A stretch of DNA of 64,000 nt from JAHDHW01 sp965277415 (GTDB lineage: Bacteria > Bacteroidota > Bacteroidia > Chitinophagales > Saprospiraceae), in the NCBI GenBank assembly GCA_965277415.1, contig CBDICS010000081.1:62001-126000 (forward strand). The letters run 5' to 3'. Below, in pieces: positions 1 through 8,811 of the stretch. The notes below the pieces were generated by a model. That model did no database searches, was not told the DNA's origin, and saw only the letters and a list, made by a program, of their open reading frames with translations. The number at the start of each line of letters is the position of its first letter. Within the stretch, counting starts at the first letter, position 1. The position numbers and the translations under genes are program-made.

Positions 1-309
1 AACCTTGTAGTACAAAGTACGCCAGATACTTTCCTTATTCGAACGAATAGTATTCAAACAGGAGGAAGCCTTCAATTATCTAAAAAGTGGTCAATGAGAT
101 TTGGTAATATCTCTTATGACTTTCAGGCTAAAAGATTAGTCTATCCAACACTTGGTTTTTACCGAGATCTTCATTGTTGGCAAATGGGTATGGATTGGTA
201 TCCTGAAAGAAATTCTTTTTCATTCTTCTTGAAAGTCAAACCGGGTTCTCTAGATTTTATAAAAGTTCCCTATGGTCGGAACAATGCAGAGTCATTTGGA
301 GGATTCTGA
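1..309 (+). CDS. lptD: LptD-like outer-membrane LPS assembly protein, C-terminal end (partial)
   Basis: The reading frame is open from the first base, so the gene begins upstream of the window and only the last 102 residues are seen. The end resembles the C-terminal strands of Bacteroidota LptD proteins: a segment of the type YDFQAKRLVYPTLGFYRDLHCW is followed by alternating aromatic beta-strand residues and a closing stretch rich in V, K and F. In LptD the barrel inserts lipopolysaccharide into the outer leaflet of the outer membrane. The Met at position 94 is internal and not a real start. An unrelated outer-membrane barrel is the alternative. The family call rests on a short fragment. Confidence 0.65.
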   Translation, partial: NLVVQSTPDTFLIRTNSIQTGGSLQLSKKWSMRFGNISYDFQAKRLVYPTLGFYRDLHCWQMGMDWYPERNSFSFFLKVKPGSLDFIKVPYGRNNAESFGGF

Positions 310-310
310 G

Positions 311-368
311 GTCAATTATCAATGTTCAATTATCAATTATCAATTATCAATGTTCAATTATCAATGTA
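311..368. repeat. A/T-rich short tandem repeat, left of IS remnant
   Basis: Repeated copies of CAATTATCAAT, with some CAATGTT variants, fill the space between the lptD stop codon and the left end of the IS remnant. The same motif occurs in the opposite orientation on the other side of the remnant (986-1032). Confidence 0.8.
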
Positions 369-373
369 CATCC

Positions 374-984
374 TGTCCGTACCTGAAATAGGTTGACCAA
401 AAAAGTTATCAAAGACAAAGTCTAAAAGAACAATTAGAAAAGTAAGAATATTTAGCGAAGCCAACCACTTGGAGTGAAAAATCAAGTCCTTATCTTAATC
501 TTATCGTAGACAAGAAGTTGACAAATGCCAACCAATTATGGGTAAGTGATTTATTTTACTTTAACCTTAATTCAAAACATTATTATATCGTTTTAATCAT
601 GGATGTTTACTCTCGAAGAATAATAGGATAACCAGATACGGATAAACATGTGTACAGATGTCTTGGACAATTCTTATATGGAAAGAGTCAATGGAACGAT
701 CAAAAATAGTTATTTAAAATTATGGCCGATTGAAAACGAACTACAGCTTACATCGCAGTTTATTCATAAGGCTATTGATGCTTACAATAACCATCAGCAT
801 CGTAGCTTGGATAAGAAAACGCCTATTGAGTTTGAAACTTATGTAAAAGAAATTAAGAACAAAGATAGACCAGTTTTGAAGGTTTTTACTGTCTCTAATC
901 AAAATAGTGAAAACCCTAACCAGCTATCTCTTTTTAATGGTTTATAATTTATTCAAAAACGTCAACCTATTTCAGGTACGGACA
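374..984 (+). mobile_element. Decayed IS3-type insertion sequence with perfect 24-bp inverted ends
   Basis: The ends are a perfect 24-bp inverted repeat starting TGTCCGTACCTGAAATAGG at 374-397, with its complement at 961-984. The TG...CA termini and the DDE-transposase remains inside fit the IS3 family. At 611 bp the element is less than half the usual 1.2-1.5 kb. The first ORF and the middle of the transposase are gone, while both ends survive intact, so it could still be moved by a transposase supplied elsewhere in the genome (inference). No clear target duplication is visible. Confidence 0.85.
461..947 (+). pseudogene. IS3-family transposase remnant (frameshifted and internally deleted)
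   Basis: Frame 2 from 461 to a stop at 629-631 encodes a segment ending LIMDVYSRRIIG, the region around the first catalytic Asp (LWVSDLFYF here). The next block (648-947, another frame) resumes with YMERVNGTIKNSYL, the region of the catalytic Glu, followed by the usual KTPIEFE tail. The roughly 100 residues that should hold the second Asp (the SDQGSQY region) are missing, and the two pieces are in different frames. It cannot make an active transposase. The ATG at 648 is not a real gene start. Confidence 0.85.
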
Positions 985-985
985 A

Positions 986-1032
986 ATGTTAATTGATAAT
1001 TGTTAATTGATAATTGATAATTGTTAATTGCA
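986..1032. repeat. A/T-rich short tandem repeat, right of IS remnant
   Basis: Copies of GTTAATTGATAATT lie between the right inverted repeat of the IS remnant and the stop codon of the minus-strand gene at 1039. They are the reverse complement of the motif on the left side (311-368), so the IS remnant sits in the middle of a loose palindrome of simple repeats. Confidence 0.8.
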
Positions 1033-1038
1033 CATTGC

Positions 1039-4000
1039 TTATTGTTTCACTACTTTTTCAAAGCATCGCTTAGTGCCTTCGGTATTAGAAATTACAACAA
1101 AATATATACCTGAAGCCATCTGATTAAAATCAATCGTACTTGTTCCATTTTCTAAGCGCAATAGATCTTTTGAAATTAATTTACCATCACTACTAAGGAT
1201 TTGGATGATGAGCTCTCCCTGATATGCTGTCCTGATAGTCATATAATCTTCAAATGGATTTGGAAACAATTCCATCTGTTCATCAAAAGTGTTGTTTTCC
1301 ACAGCGACCATAAAATCTCCATCCATACAATCCTCATCAATGCCATTGTTTTCAATCTCGATACCATCAGGATTAATGGTGTTATTGAAATCATCACAAT
1401 CTAGATTATTAAGCACATAGTCTTCAGGAGGAAATCCCTGACAAGTTTCTATTGAATCTTCCGGACTACCATAACTATCTAAATCTGCATCATAATAATA
1501 AGTGAAGATCGGAAGACCATCATCAATAAGCGTATTGCAATCATTGTCAATACCATCACAGGCTTCAGAAGCGCCAGGATTGATATCAGCATTATTGTCA
1601 TCGCAATCCTGATTATTACTGGCATAGCCATTTGGAGTAATCGTCTCACATGTCTCCAATGGGAATGCATCATCACCATAGGAGTCTCCATCTGTATCTA
1701 GAAAATAAGTAAAGACAGGGAGTCCACCATCAATGACACCGCTACAGTTATTATCAAAACCATCACATATTTCTATCGCTTGTGGATGAATATTAGAATT
1801 ATTATCATCACAATCTTCACCATTCATTACATAACCTACAGGAGCAAAACTTAGGCAAGTATCTATTGGACTATTAGGGTCTCCAAAAGTATCCATATCA
1901 GAATCTAAGAAATACGTATATAGGTTAAGCCCTTCATTCAATTCATTATTACAATTATTATCGACATCATCACAAGCTTCAAGTGCATCAGGATTGATAG
2001 CCGCATTATTATCATTACAATCCCAGTTATTGTCTACATAAGTAGCAGGTGCAAAGTTTTGGCAAGTATCTAAAGGTGTATTGATATCTCCAAAGCCGTC
2101 ATTGTCAGCATCTAAATAATAAGTAAAAATTTCAATGTCTTCATCTATTAAATTATTGCAGTTCTCATCCATACCATTACAGAGTTCTACAGCTCCTGGG
2201 TTGATGGCCGCATTATTATCATCACAATCTTCAAAGTCGAAATAGCCATCATTATCTTGATCGACGAAGAAGTACGTTTCAGCAAAATTGAAAGCATCAA
2301 TACCTATTTCCATACCCATCAAACGCCCAGGGATATCATCAGCCGGCGGATGTATACCGCCCCAAATTCTAGAAAGACTACACTGGTCAGAAGCATCTCG
2401 ATATGTTGCCCATTGTAAGGTTAAATCTTCAGAAGGCCCTTGTTCAAAAACTAAGAAATTATTCTGTGGAGCATTAAACTCACCCATACCTCCAGGGAAG
2501 AAAGGATCACCTGTCAGCATGGTCATCACTTCAGCAGCAGCTCTAGAAAAAGTAGAATGTCCGGAAACATAACCCGCAAAAGGAGGTGTTACAAAAGAAG
2601 GCCGCTGATATGGCCACCAATCTGCTGCTAAAATCCAGTCTACACCTGCAAAATCTATAGCAGGATTCATAATATAATCAGGGCCTCTCCATGCAAATAC
2701 TTTTATCTCACCAACATTTTCGTAATCTACGCCTGCTAATACATCCATAGAATCAACTAGTTCTATATATCCATCAACCAAATTGATACCGGCTGGATGA
2801 TAGGAGGGTAAATCCTCTGAAGTACTTTGTCCATATTCGGCCATCGCTCTTATTGCGCTTACTGGGCGAATATAATCATACCAGCCTTTCACTCCCCAAG
2901 CAGCAACAGCCGCATCATGTACTGCACCACCCATCATAAAATAGGCTTTTACATCCCATTCTAATTCATCAAGTATTTCTCCAGTTCCACGATATCGCTT
3001 TTCAAAGAGAGGATGATCATTTACATAATTTAAAAGCGTAAACCAATGTCCCGGTGGGGTCTCTGAATCTGGACCATCTGCCCAAAATTCTGCTAATACA
3101 CGACCATAATCTGCACGAGAAACCATTTGTGGGGCATAAGGTTCATTCGTTATCGGATTCATCGTATGTCCTGGACTAATATCTCCTCCTTCTATAAGAT
3201 TATAAAAATCCCTTAAACCTTCTATTGTTGTTGGATAGTCTTGAATATTACCAATGGCAGCAGGTGAAATATCCCACATCACATCATTGCCGCTTTCGGG
3301 GTCAAGGTGAGAAGACCATATAGAAACCAATGAAAAGCCCCATTTATATTCATCTGAAAGCCCACTTCCATCTATTGTATCAATAGTTGGTGGATTACCA
3401 GGATCATGATAAGTCCAATAAACATCTCCGTTTCTTTGATATAGTGTTAAATCTTCATCCGTCATCGCAAACGGAGTCACTTGTCCCCATTCCGGACTTA
3501 AAAAATCAGGGGTATTAAAAGGAAACTCATTTCCTGATTGATCAATAAATACATCAAGTGTAAGTGGTTGCCAGCGATTAAGGTCAAAAATATCTGAGTT
3601 TCCTGAAAAATTAGTCACTAAAGGCGGATTGACTTCTGAGTAGAACAAATTTTCATAATCATTTTGTTCATTTGCACCATCCTGAAGTCCAAAATTTATA
3701 ATAGAACTTGCTATATAATTGCCCAGTGCGGCTGCTGAACCAGTTGAATAGTCTATCGAAAAATTGTTTGGATCATAACCCAAATTATTAAATAGAGTAC
3801 TAAAATTATTTAAAGTAGCTGCACCACCGGGAGAGCCAGCAAATCGATGATTAAGTAACCTAAATATAGCATAGCTCATCGTTTCTTCTCTAGCAGCCTC
3901 AATATCTATTGGTTCTGGAATACCATCAAAGGGAATTTCAAAACCTCGGACGGTATTACCTAAAAAATAGGTCTGAGCAATATCATCGTATACAGCCCAT

Positions 4001-4194
4001 GAATCATACATAGCTATTGAAGTATGGAAAAGATTTCTAGCATGGACGGTTGGTCTAGCATAGTCATTTCTTATAGCATCTAATAAAACTTCATTCCACT
4101 CTCTTGCAACGGAGTGTTGTGCATTAATAGCAGGGGTAAAGGCAGTTAGAATAAGCCCGATTAGGACTATGCTTAAAGTATAAGTCTTTTTCAC
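1039..4194 (-). CDS. Vanadium haloperoxidase-like (PAP2-fold) secreted protein with five metal-binding repeats and T9SS sorting domain
   Basis: This 1051-residue protein starts at GTG (4192-4194) with a signal peptide ending near INAQ. The catalytic half carries the vanadate/phosphate-pocket motifs of the haloperoxidase/PAP2 superfamily: K-x6-RP (KGWYDYIRP), a PSGH-like VSGHSTFSRAA, and S-R-x5-H (SRIWGGIHPP). The second half (about residues 640-960) has five copies of an Asp/Asn-rich, two-Cys repeat of the DCDDNNAAINPGA...C type (putative metal-binding, MopR-like). A C-terminal T9SS type A domain starting LFPNPFEDYM follows. It is probably cell-surface or extracellular. Whether it oxidises halides or acts as a phosphatase cannot be read from the sequence. 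Family assignment is firm, substrate unknown. Confidence 0.88.
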   Translation of the reverse strand: MKKTYTLSIVLIGLILTAFTPAINAQHSVAREWNEVLLDAIRNDYARPTVHARNLFHTSIAMYDSWAVYDDIAQTYFLGNTVRGFEIPFDGIPEPIDIEAAREETMSYAIFRLLNHRFAGSPGGAATLNNFSTLFNNLGYDPNNFSIDYSTGSAAALGNYIASSIINFGLQDGANEQNDYENLFYSEVNPPLVTNFSGNSDIFDLNRWQPLTLDVFIDQSGNEFPFNTPDFLSPEWGQVTPFAMTDEDLTLYQRNGDVYWTYHDPGNPPTIDTIDGSGLSDEYKWGFSLVSIWSSHLDPESGNDVMWDISPAAIGNIQDYPTTIEGLRDFYNLIEGGDISPGHTMNPITNEPYAPQMVSRADYGRVLAEFWADGPDSETPPGHWFTLLNYVNDHPLFEKRYRGTGEILDELEWDVKAYFMMGGAVHDAAVAAWGVKGWYDYIRPVSAIRAMAEYGQSTSEDLPSYHPAGINLVDGYIELVDSMDVLAGVDYENVGEIKVFAWRGPDYIMNPAIDFAGVDWILAADWWPYQRPSFVTPPFAGYVSGHSTFSRAAAEVMTMLTGDPFFPGGMGEFNAPQNNFLVFEQGPSEDLTLQWATYRDASDQCSLSRIWGGIHPPADDIPGRLMGMEIGIDAFNFAETYFFVDQDNDGYFDFEDCDDNNAAINPGAVELCNGMDENCNNLIDEDIEIFTYYLDADNDGFGDINTPLDTCQNFAPATYVDNNWDCNDNNAAINPDALEACDDVDNNCNNELNEGLNLYTYFLDSDMDTFGDPNSPIDTCLSFAPVGYVMNGEDCDDNNSNIHPQAIEICDGFDNNCSGVIDGGLPVFTYFLDTDGDSYGDDAFPLETCETITPNGYASNNQDCDDNNADINPGASEACDGIDNDCNTLIDDGLPIFTYYYDADLDSYGSPEDSIETCQGFPPEDYVLNNLDCDDFNNTINPDGIEIENNGIDEDCMDGDFMVAVENNTFDEQMELFPNPFEDYMTIRTAYQGELIIQILSSDGKLISKDLLRLENGTSTIDFNQMASGIYFVVISNTEGTKRCFEKVVKQ

Positions 4195-4902
4195 GAGTAT
4201 AGGTTTTAAGATGGTGTAATTAGTAGTACGTTTTTTATTATTAAATAATTGGCCTAAATTATATTAATAATATTTTTTTGAGATAGAGTCAAAAAACGAA
4301 CGTTATTTCCTTTCAGTCAAACACTTATCATTTTCGACTCATCAAATATTATTAACATAATTCTTTACGGCTACTTAAACTTCAAGGCAATTAATTAGCA
4401 AATCTGCGCTCAAGAAATTGAAACCAATTTGCTAAATCTTTAGGATTTAGCAAATTTTTGAGCATAAAAGCCAGTGAATCTGTTTTGATGCGTTTGCCCT
4501 AATTAGCAAACAATAAAAAGCTTAAATATTATCATTTTAAATATATATACAATAATTTCGCCATTTCAGTCAATTAGGCGGATTATTTCAATAATAAGCA
4601 TTTTTAGAAAGGCTGAATAGCCTAAAAAAGCAGCGTGCTAGATAGTTTTGTTTGATTGAAAAAATTAAGAAAGAAAAAATTTACTAAACTTCTGTGTACA
4701 ATGGAAGGAAATTTAATAAACCTTTGAGTTTTTAAACGACCTCATTATTAAAACGGTTAGGAAGGAAAGACTAATAGGCACTTATTTTGGATTAAATATA
4801 CAAAGAACTTGTATGAAAGTAAAAACCTGTCCAAATTTTATTGTGGAAGATGGAAAACTCAATTTAAACTTATTGTGTGATTTCGGAGCCCGATACCAAG
4901 CA
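4195..4902. other. 708-bp gene-free region
   Basis: Very A/T-rich spacer between the haloperoxidase-like gene and the YciI-like gene, both on the minus strand. A small inverted motif around TTTGCTAAATC and GATTTAGCAAA (about 4427-4456) could form a hairpin. A 45-codon reading frame starting at 4813 runs into the 3' end of the neighbouring gene on the other strand and shows no recognisable content, so it is not called. Upstream signals of the haloperoxidase-like gene must lie here, but no clean promoter box is seen. Confidence 0.5.
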
Positions 4903-5379
4903 CTAAAACAATTGACTTCCAACTGCCGCCCAAAAAGGGAAAACATCCACTGTTAATCGTCCAGCTTGAACCGCAGGGTCAGCATTTGCAAGACTATCTG
5001 CAATAGCTAATGTGGGTACAGAAAATACTGCTATTCCCAGAATGTCAGAATCACTTTCAAATGGCCCCGCAATACAGATTTTTTTATCTTCTCCAAGTTT
5101 GGAAAGGTGTGCTAAATGTGCCTTTTGAATTTCGGCAGCTTCCTCTTTATCCTGATCTCGATTTGGCCCAGTTTTTAGATGTACCATAAAGTATTTTTTC
5201 ATCAAATATGTAGTGTCCCCTTCTTCTATTTCGAACGTTTCATAAATAGATGTATCAACTTCAGGAAGCTGACTGATGGGTTTTGTTTCTTGAGGTGTAT
5301 TCGTTTCTTTTTTTTCATTTGCCTGATGGCAGGACATAAAAAAGAATAAGGATAAAATGATATAGCGTACTATTTTCAT
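4903..5379 (-). CDS. YciI-like domain lipoprotein
   Basis: 158 residues. The N-terminus is a lipoprotein signal with a lipobox ending SC (FFFMSCHQ), then a Lys/Glu/Thr-rich linker to about residue 55. The rest matches the YCII fold: a strand YFMVHLKTGP, a helix with the HLAHLSKLG pattern, a second strand FCIAGPF-like (ICIAGPFESD), and the closing FPFW strand. YCII domains resemble ferredoxin-like dimers of unproven enzymatic role. The exported, lipid-anchored form suggests a periplasmic function. It lies 39 bp downstream of the YiiX-like lipoprotein gene on the same strand, so the two are probably co-transcribed. Confidence 0.75.
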   Translation of the reverse strand: MKIVRYIILSLFFFMSCHQANEKKETNTPQETKPISQLPEVDTSIYETFEIEEGDTTYLMKKYFMVHLKTGPNRDQDKEEAAEIQKAHLAHLSKLGEDKKICIAGPFESDSDILGIAVFSVPTLAIADSLANADPAVQAGRLTVDVFPFWAAVGSQLF

Positions 5380-5418
5380 AAGTAGTTATTTTTATTTAAT
5401 GACAGTCCAAAACTAAGT

Positions 5419-6150
5419 TCAATTCCCCCTCCAGCCATCTGGGCGACCATATGCATGGACAATATCAAGATAAATCGACCGAGACATGCTGCCAGGGTTA
5501 AGGCCAGGCATTCCTTCAGGAATAAAAGCACCTAGTTTTTGAAAATATTCTTCCCAAATAGGAAAAGTCTTTTTTGTACTTGGATCTTTATAAGTCATTG
5601 CTCTTAGTTGAAATATAGGTGTTCCATTATTGGCTTCTTTGAATGCATAATAGATTAATTCAGAACAATAATACTTATCATTATTAATATCAAATACATC
5701 ATCATAGGCTTTTCCTTTATGCTTTAATGCAGTTTTGACGGCATTTTGGATTAAGGATTGATATTTTGGTTTTAAGCGACCAACTAAAACTTTAGGTTTA
5801 TTATGCTCATCATAACTTCGATTTAGAAAAGTATCAATTGATGTTTCAATTACCCCTTGAGTCACGGCTTCCAAAACTGTATATTCACTATTACTTCCTT
5901 GTATGACCATGCCAACATGGGAGAAATTAGCACCATTCACCCCATGTGTTACTTTTTCGATAGCAGCACAGAATGGACCACAATCGCTATCTTGAAATAA
6001 TAGATCTCCTTCTTGTAAAAGAAAATAGTCTTTTTCAGTTTGGGAAAGTTTTGCAGCACTTTCTATCTTTTGATATTCTTTGGTTTCATTACTACAGGCG
6101 ATGAAATTGACAATCATAATAGAAAACAAAAAAATACTTTTGGTAGACAT
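5419..6150 (-). CDS. YiiX/YebB-like NlpC/P60-superfamily cysteine hydrolase, lipoprotein
   Basis: 243 residues with a lipoprotein signal (lipobox IACS at about residues 17-20). The protein has the permuted papain-like (YiiX) arrangement: an N-terminal GDLLFQ strand, then NFSHVGMVI with the catalytic-type His, and a later DKYYCSELIYYAF with the Cys-Ser-Glu signature of this group. Members act on amide or ester bonds in lipids or peptidoglycan peptides; the substrate here is unknown. The C-terminal Gly/Pro-rich segment is typical of the YiiX subgroup. It lies upstream of the YciI-like lipoprotein gene in the same direction. Confidence 0.8.
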   Translation of the reverse strand: MSTKSIFLFSIMIVNFIACSNETKEYQKIESAAKLSQTEKDYFLLQEGDLLFQDSDCGPFCAAIEKVTHGVNGANFSHVGMVIQGSNSEYTVLEAVTQGVIETSIDTFLNRSYDEHNKPKVLVGRLKPKYQSLIQNAVKTALKHKGKAYDDVFDINNDKYYCSELIYYAFKEANNGTPIFQLRAMTYKDPSTKKTFPIWEEYFQKLGAFIPEGMPGLNPGSMSRSIYLDIVHAYGRPDGWRGN

Positions 6151-6398
6151 AAAGAATCATATTTTTAAAACAACTTCTTAGTACACGGTGTACTTAGTCA
6201 AGGCAATCGCAAGCTTATCCATTTATTAAAAATAAAATAAGGTTCTAAATGAAATTGTTTGGTGGCGCTTTACTAAACTTGCTGAGCCATTTCATCTTGT
6301 TTAGTTTAGTAAACCTTCTCTTGCTTAATTTTTTTCGACCAAATGAAATCATCTAGCTCCCAAAATAAAAATAAGTGATTGAAATGCTATAAGAACAT

Positions 6399-6456
6399 CA
6401 CAAATTCCGAAGGAACGACCATAAGACCGAAGGTCGATCACAAGCGAAGCGATCAC
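6399..6456. repeat. Mini-hairpin array a (3 units)
   Basis: Three consecutive units of the CACAAG-stem-loop-stem-CGATCAC type: ATTCC/GGAAC, GACC-gaa-GGTC, GC-gaa-GC. The array ends 39 bp before the stop codon (TAG) of the minus-strand DUF6438 gene, so it is in that gene's 3' untranslated region. The rest of the 344-bp spacer (6151-6494) shows only A/T-rich DNA with a TTTAGTAAA-type inverted motif near 6270-6310. Confidence 0.8.
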
Positions 6457-6494
6457 TATGGCACAGGTCTAAAATATCCTTCTTACAATATCTA

Positions 6495-7235
6495 CTAATC
6501 TTCTCGCTTCATATTATCTTCTACTTTTTTATTAAATTCTAATACAAGAACATTTTCATCTAAAGCGAGATCATTCATCACCTGACTAGGTTTGATTGTA
6601 GTTTTATCATATTTTAATAGCCAAAGATTCCGACTTGGAGTAATTGCTTCTACTACTTGCAAATTCCAAGCATTGTATTTTTGCACCCAGTCTTTGATAT
6701 CTGTATTTTTATTTAAGCCAACAATTAACTCATCCTTGATATAATAATCGGGAAGGTCAAGATCAGGAACAGAACGCACCGTCCATCCCTCAGAGTTTGC
6801 AAGATCAACCAATGTTTTTTCCAAATCTTTTACTTGCTGTGGACGATTAATATCACCAGTCACTGTTTTTGATTTATCCTTATGGATATAAGTCAATCTT
6901 GTTTTAGGAAGATCGTGGATATTACTAGGATAATTATCATCGAATGACCAAAAATCAGCCTTTTTAAATGCTTTTTTTATAGACTTATATTCAGATTTAC
7001 TTAATTTTTTAGTGAAAAGCCCATACTTTTTGACAAATTGTTTTCCATCAAAAGATGCAATACCACCTTTATAGATGGTCAGAATATAAGCAGGACATTT
7101 TCCAAAGCATGGATTTTTTTTCATTATGATCTCTTCAGAGAGCGTGCTTAGATCATCTGTTTCTTTTGGCGATTTGCAGCTTATTAAAATCAAAAATGAA
7201 AAAACCAATAGGAGAGTGGCTTTGAAAGTTGTCAT
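6495..7235 (-). CDS. DUF6438-domain lipoprotein with a subtilase-propeptide-like C-terminal part
   Basis: 246 residues. A lipoprotein signal has its lipobox at ISCK (about residues 18-21). Residues about 35-145 carry the DUF6438 signature NPCFGKCPAYILTIYKGG and a following strand-helix pattern ending DLANSEGW. Residues about 165-240 (IKDELIVGLNKNTDIKDWVQ..., later NVLVLEFNKKV) resemble the inhibitor-type N-terminal propeptide of subtilisin-like proteases, which is unusual without a protease domain. The function of DUF6438 is not known. A free propeptide-like module could bind a protease or act as an adaptor (inference). Confidence 0.7.
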   Translation of the reverse strand: MTTFKATLLLVFSFLILISCKSPKETDDLSTLSEEIIMKKNPCFGKCPAYILTIYKGGIASFDGKQFVKKYGLFTKKLSKSEYKSIKKAFKKADFWSFDDNYPSNIHDLPKTRLTYIHKDKSKTVTGDINRPQQVKDLEKTLVDLANSEGWTVRSVPDLDLPDYYIKDELIVGLNKNTDIKDWVQKYNAWNLQVVEAITPSRNLWLLKYDKTTIKPSQVMNDLALDENVLVLEFNKKVEDNMKRED

Positions 7236-7355
7236 TATTTAAATCTATTTTTTTTGCAGTATAATAAATATTTGAATGAGTGTAAGATAAGGACTAGATT
7301 GAGTAATCTTGTCATGAGTCAACAAAACTTAATGAGATCGCTAGAAATAAAGCTT

Positions 7356-7410
7356 CACAAGTTCCACAGGAACGATCACTAACTCACAAGTAAAACGATC
7401 ACCATATCAC
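7356..7410. repeat. Mini-hairpin array b overlapping a stop codon
   Basis: One good unit (GTTCC-aca-GGAAC), one decayed unit (CACAAGTAAAACGAT) and the linkers CACTAACT and CACCATATCAC. The last CAC-type linker contains the stop codon (TGA at 7409-7407 on the minus strand) of the M43 protease gene, so the repeat supplies the end of the reading frame. Confidence 0.75.
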
Positions 7411-8672
7411 TTATCTATTAAAATCTTTTTAGTAATGGTTTGTTTTGCAGCTCTAAAACTAATATAATAAATCCCATTAGTAAGGTTTGCCGCGTCAATA
7501 GCTCTGAAGTTTCGTGAACTTTCTATGTTACGGTAAATGACCTGACCTAAGGAATTGACCATTTCTACATCTATATCCCCAGGGATTTCAGCATCGAAAT
7601 CAATATGAATACAATTAGTAGCTGGGTTTGGATATAAAGAAATCGCATCATGGCCAAATGGTAAAACCGGATTTAATAAAGCGCAACCTACTGATTCAGT
7701 TAAGCCAAATCGCGGCCCGGCTAAAGCAGTGAGCATTCGCTCTTTTTGACCAGAACTAAACATGGCCATACATGCATCATCAGAGTAATTCATGAAATTC
7801 ATGTACATATCAGAACTCCCACAAGAGGTTTGAGGGTAACTAGGACAACCATAGTAAGGATTTTCTTGAGGTGGTGTATCTGCCACAAAATCTGTATCCA
7901 TACCACCGCAATCCCCCCAAGGATGACGGAGGTTTAAATAATGTCCGATCTCATGTGTTGCTGTTCTTCCAAGATGATAGGGCGCAGAACCGGATGAAGT
8001 ACAATTATTACCAAAATAATTATAATCAATGATTACCCCATCTTCAGCTGGATTTAAATCTTGGATTAGAATATTCGTAGAGACACCCAAAAAAGCATCA
8101 CAAGTGTTGCCTACCCAAATATTAAGATAATGTTCAGTATCCCAAGAATTTGTGCCACCAATAGAGCTATAAAACAAACGAGATCGTTCTTCTTTCTTTA
8201 CGGTTGCAATGTCAGCAATACAACTATATTCAGTATAGACTCTATTAATACCTGTGGTTGGAATACCATTTGGGTCTAGGGATGCCAAGCAAAACTCTAT
8301 CTCAGTATCAGCTGCTAATGCTTGAAATTCACCTGGAATGTTTCTAACATTTTCATTCAATAACCTAAAATCCTCATTTAAGACTTCTATCTGTGAGTAA
8401 ACCTGAAGGTCAGGAATATTCTCTTCTTCATTATTATAAAGAATGTGAACGACGACAGGAATTGTAATGACCCCATTTCGAAAACTAGCATTAGAAATAT
8501 CAAGGTCTTGATAATTATTTTCAAATTCTAATAATCGTTCTTCCAAATTTGGAAAACGTTGCATATGTTCTTCCAAAAGGGCATCATAGGCACATGGTTC
8601 AGATGTAATTTGTGCGATTAGACCTATTGTCAAATTTTGTAAAAAGATAAAGAGGAGTAAAATTTTTCTCAT
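7407..8672 (-). CDS. Secreted M43 (pappalysin/cytophagalysin-type) zinc metalloprotease with T9SS sorting domain
   Basis: 421 residues with a signal peptide ending GLIAQ. The pro-region carries the VPVVVHILYN-like strand common in this family (IPVVVHILYNNEE). The metzincin zinc site HEIGHYLNLRH is at about residues 238-248, and the Met-turn MNYSDDACM follows about 55 residues later. Several Cys pairs (CGGMD, YGCPSY, TSCG) fit disulphides of the M43B group. The last 80 residues form a T9SS type A domain (ISLYPNPATN... to KKILIDK). It is predicted to be an extracellular or cell-surface protease. The stop codon is provided by an adjacent hairpin repeat (array b). Confidence 0.92.
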   Translation of the reverse strand: MRKILLLFIFLQNLTIGLIAQITSEPCAYDALLEEHMQRFPNLEERLLEFENNYQDLDISNASFRNGVITIPVVVHILYNNEEENIPDLQVYSQIEVLNEDFRLLNENVRNIPGEFQALAADTEIEFCLASLDPNGIPTTGINRVYTEYSCIADIATVKKEERSRLFYSSIGGTNSWDTEHYLNIWVGNTCDAFLGVSTNILIQDLNPAEDGVIIDYNYFGNNCTSSGSAPYHLGRTATHEIGHYLNLRHPWGDCGGMDTDFVADTPPQENPYYGCPSYPQTSCGSSDMYMNFMNYSDDACMAMFSSGQKERMLTALAGPRFGLTESVGCALLNPVLPFGHDAISLYPNPATNCIHIDFDAEIPGDIDVEMVNSLGQVIYRNIESSRNFRAIDAANLTNGIYYISFRAAKQTITKKILIDK

Positions 8673-8773
8673 GATATCTAAACGTATGGATAGATGAAAA
8701 TGATTCTTAGAACTGGTTAAAAAATAACGGAATTAATTGGGTAAGACTCAAATGAATAATCAGGACAGATTCT

Positions 8774-8811
8774 CAAAAAAGAACGCCCGTTTGTAAGAAT
8801 TACATACGGGC
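8774..8811 (-). terminator. Rho-independent terminator
   Basis: GCCCGT-T-TGTAA-gaa-TTACA-T-ACGGGC (8785-8811) forms an 11-bp stem with one mismatch and a 3-nt loop. Read on the minus strand it is followed by TTCTTTTTT. It lies downstream of the OmpA-type gene (9090-10106) and upstream of the M43 protease gene, so it probably ends the former transcript about 280 bp after its stop codon. Confidence 0.8.

Noticed and set aside
648..947. Stand-alone 99-residue gene
   Set aside because: It is the tail of the broken IS3 transposase within the 374-984 element, with its start created by the frameshift.
4813..4950. 45-residue reading frame on the plus strand
   Set aside because: It overlaps the 3' end of the YciI-like gene and has no recognisable content.
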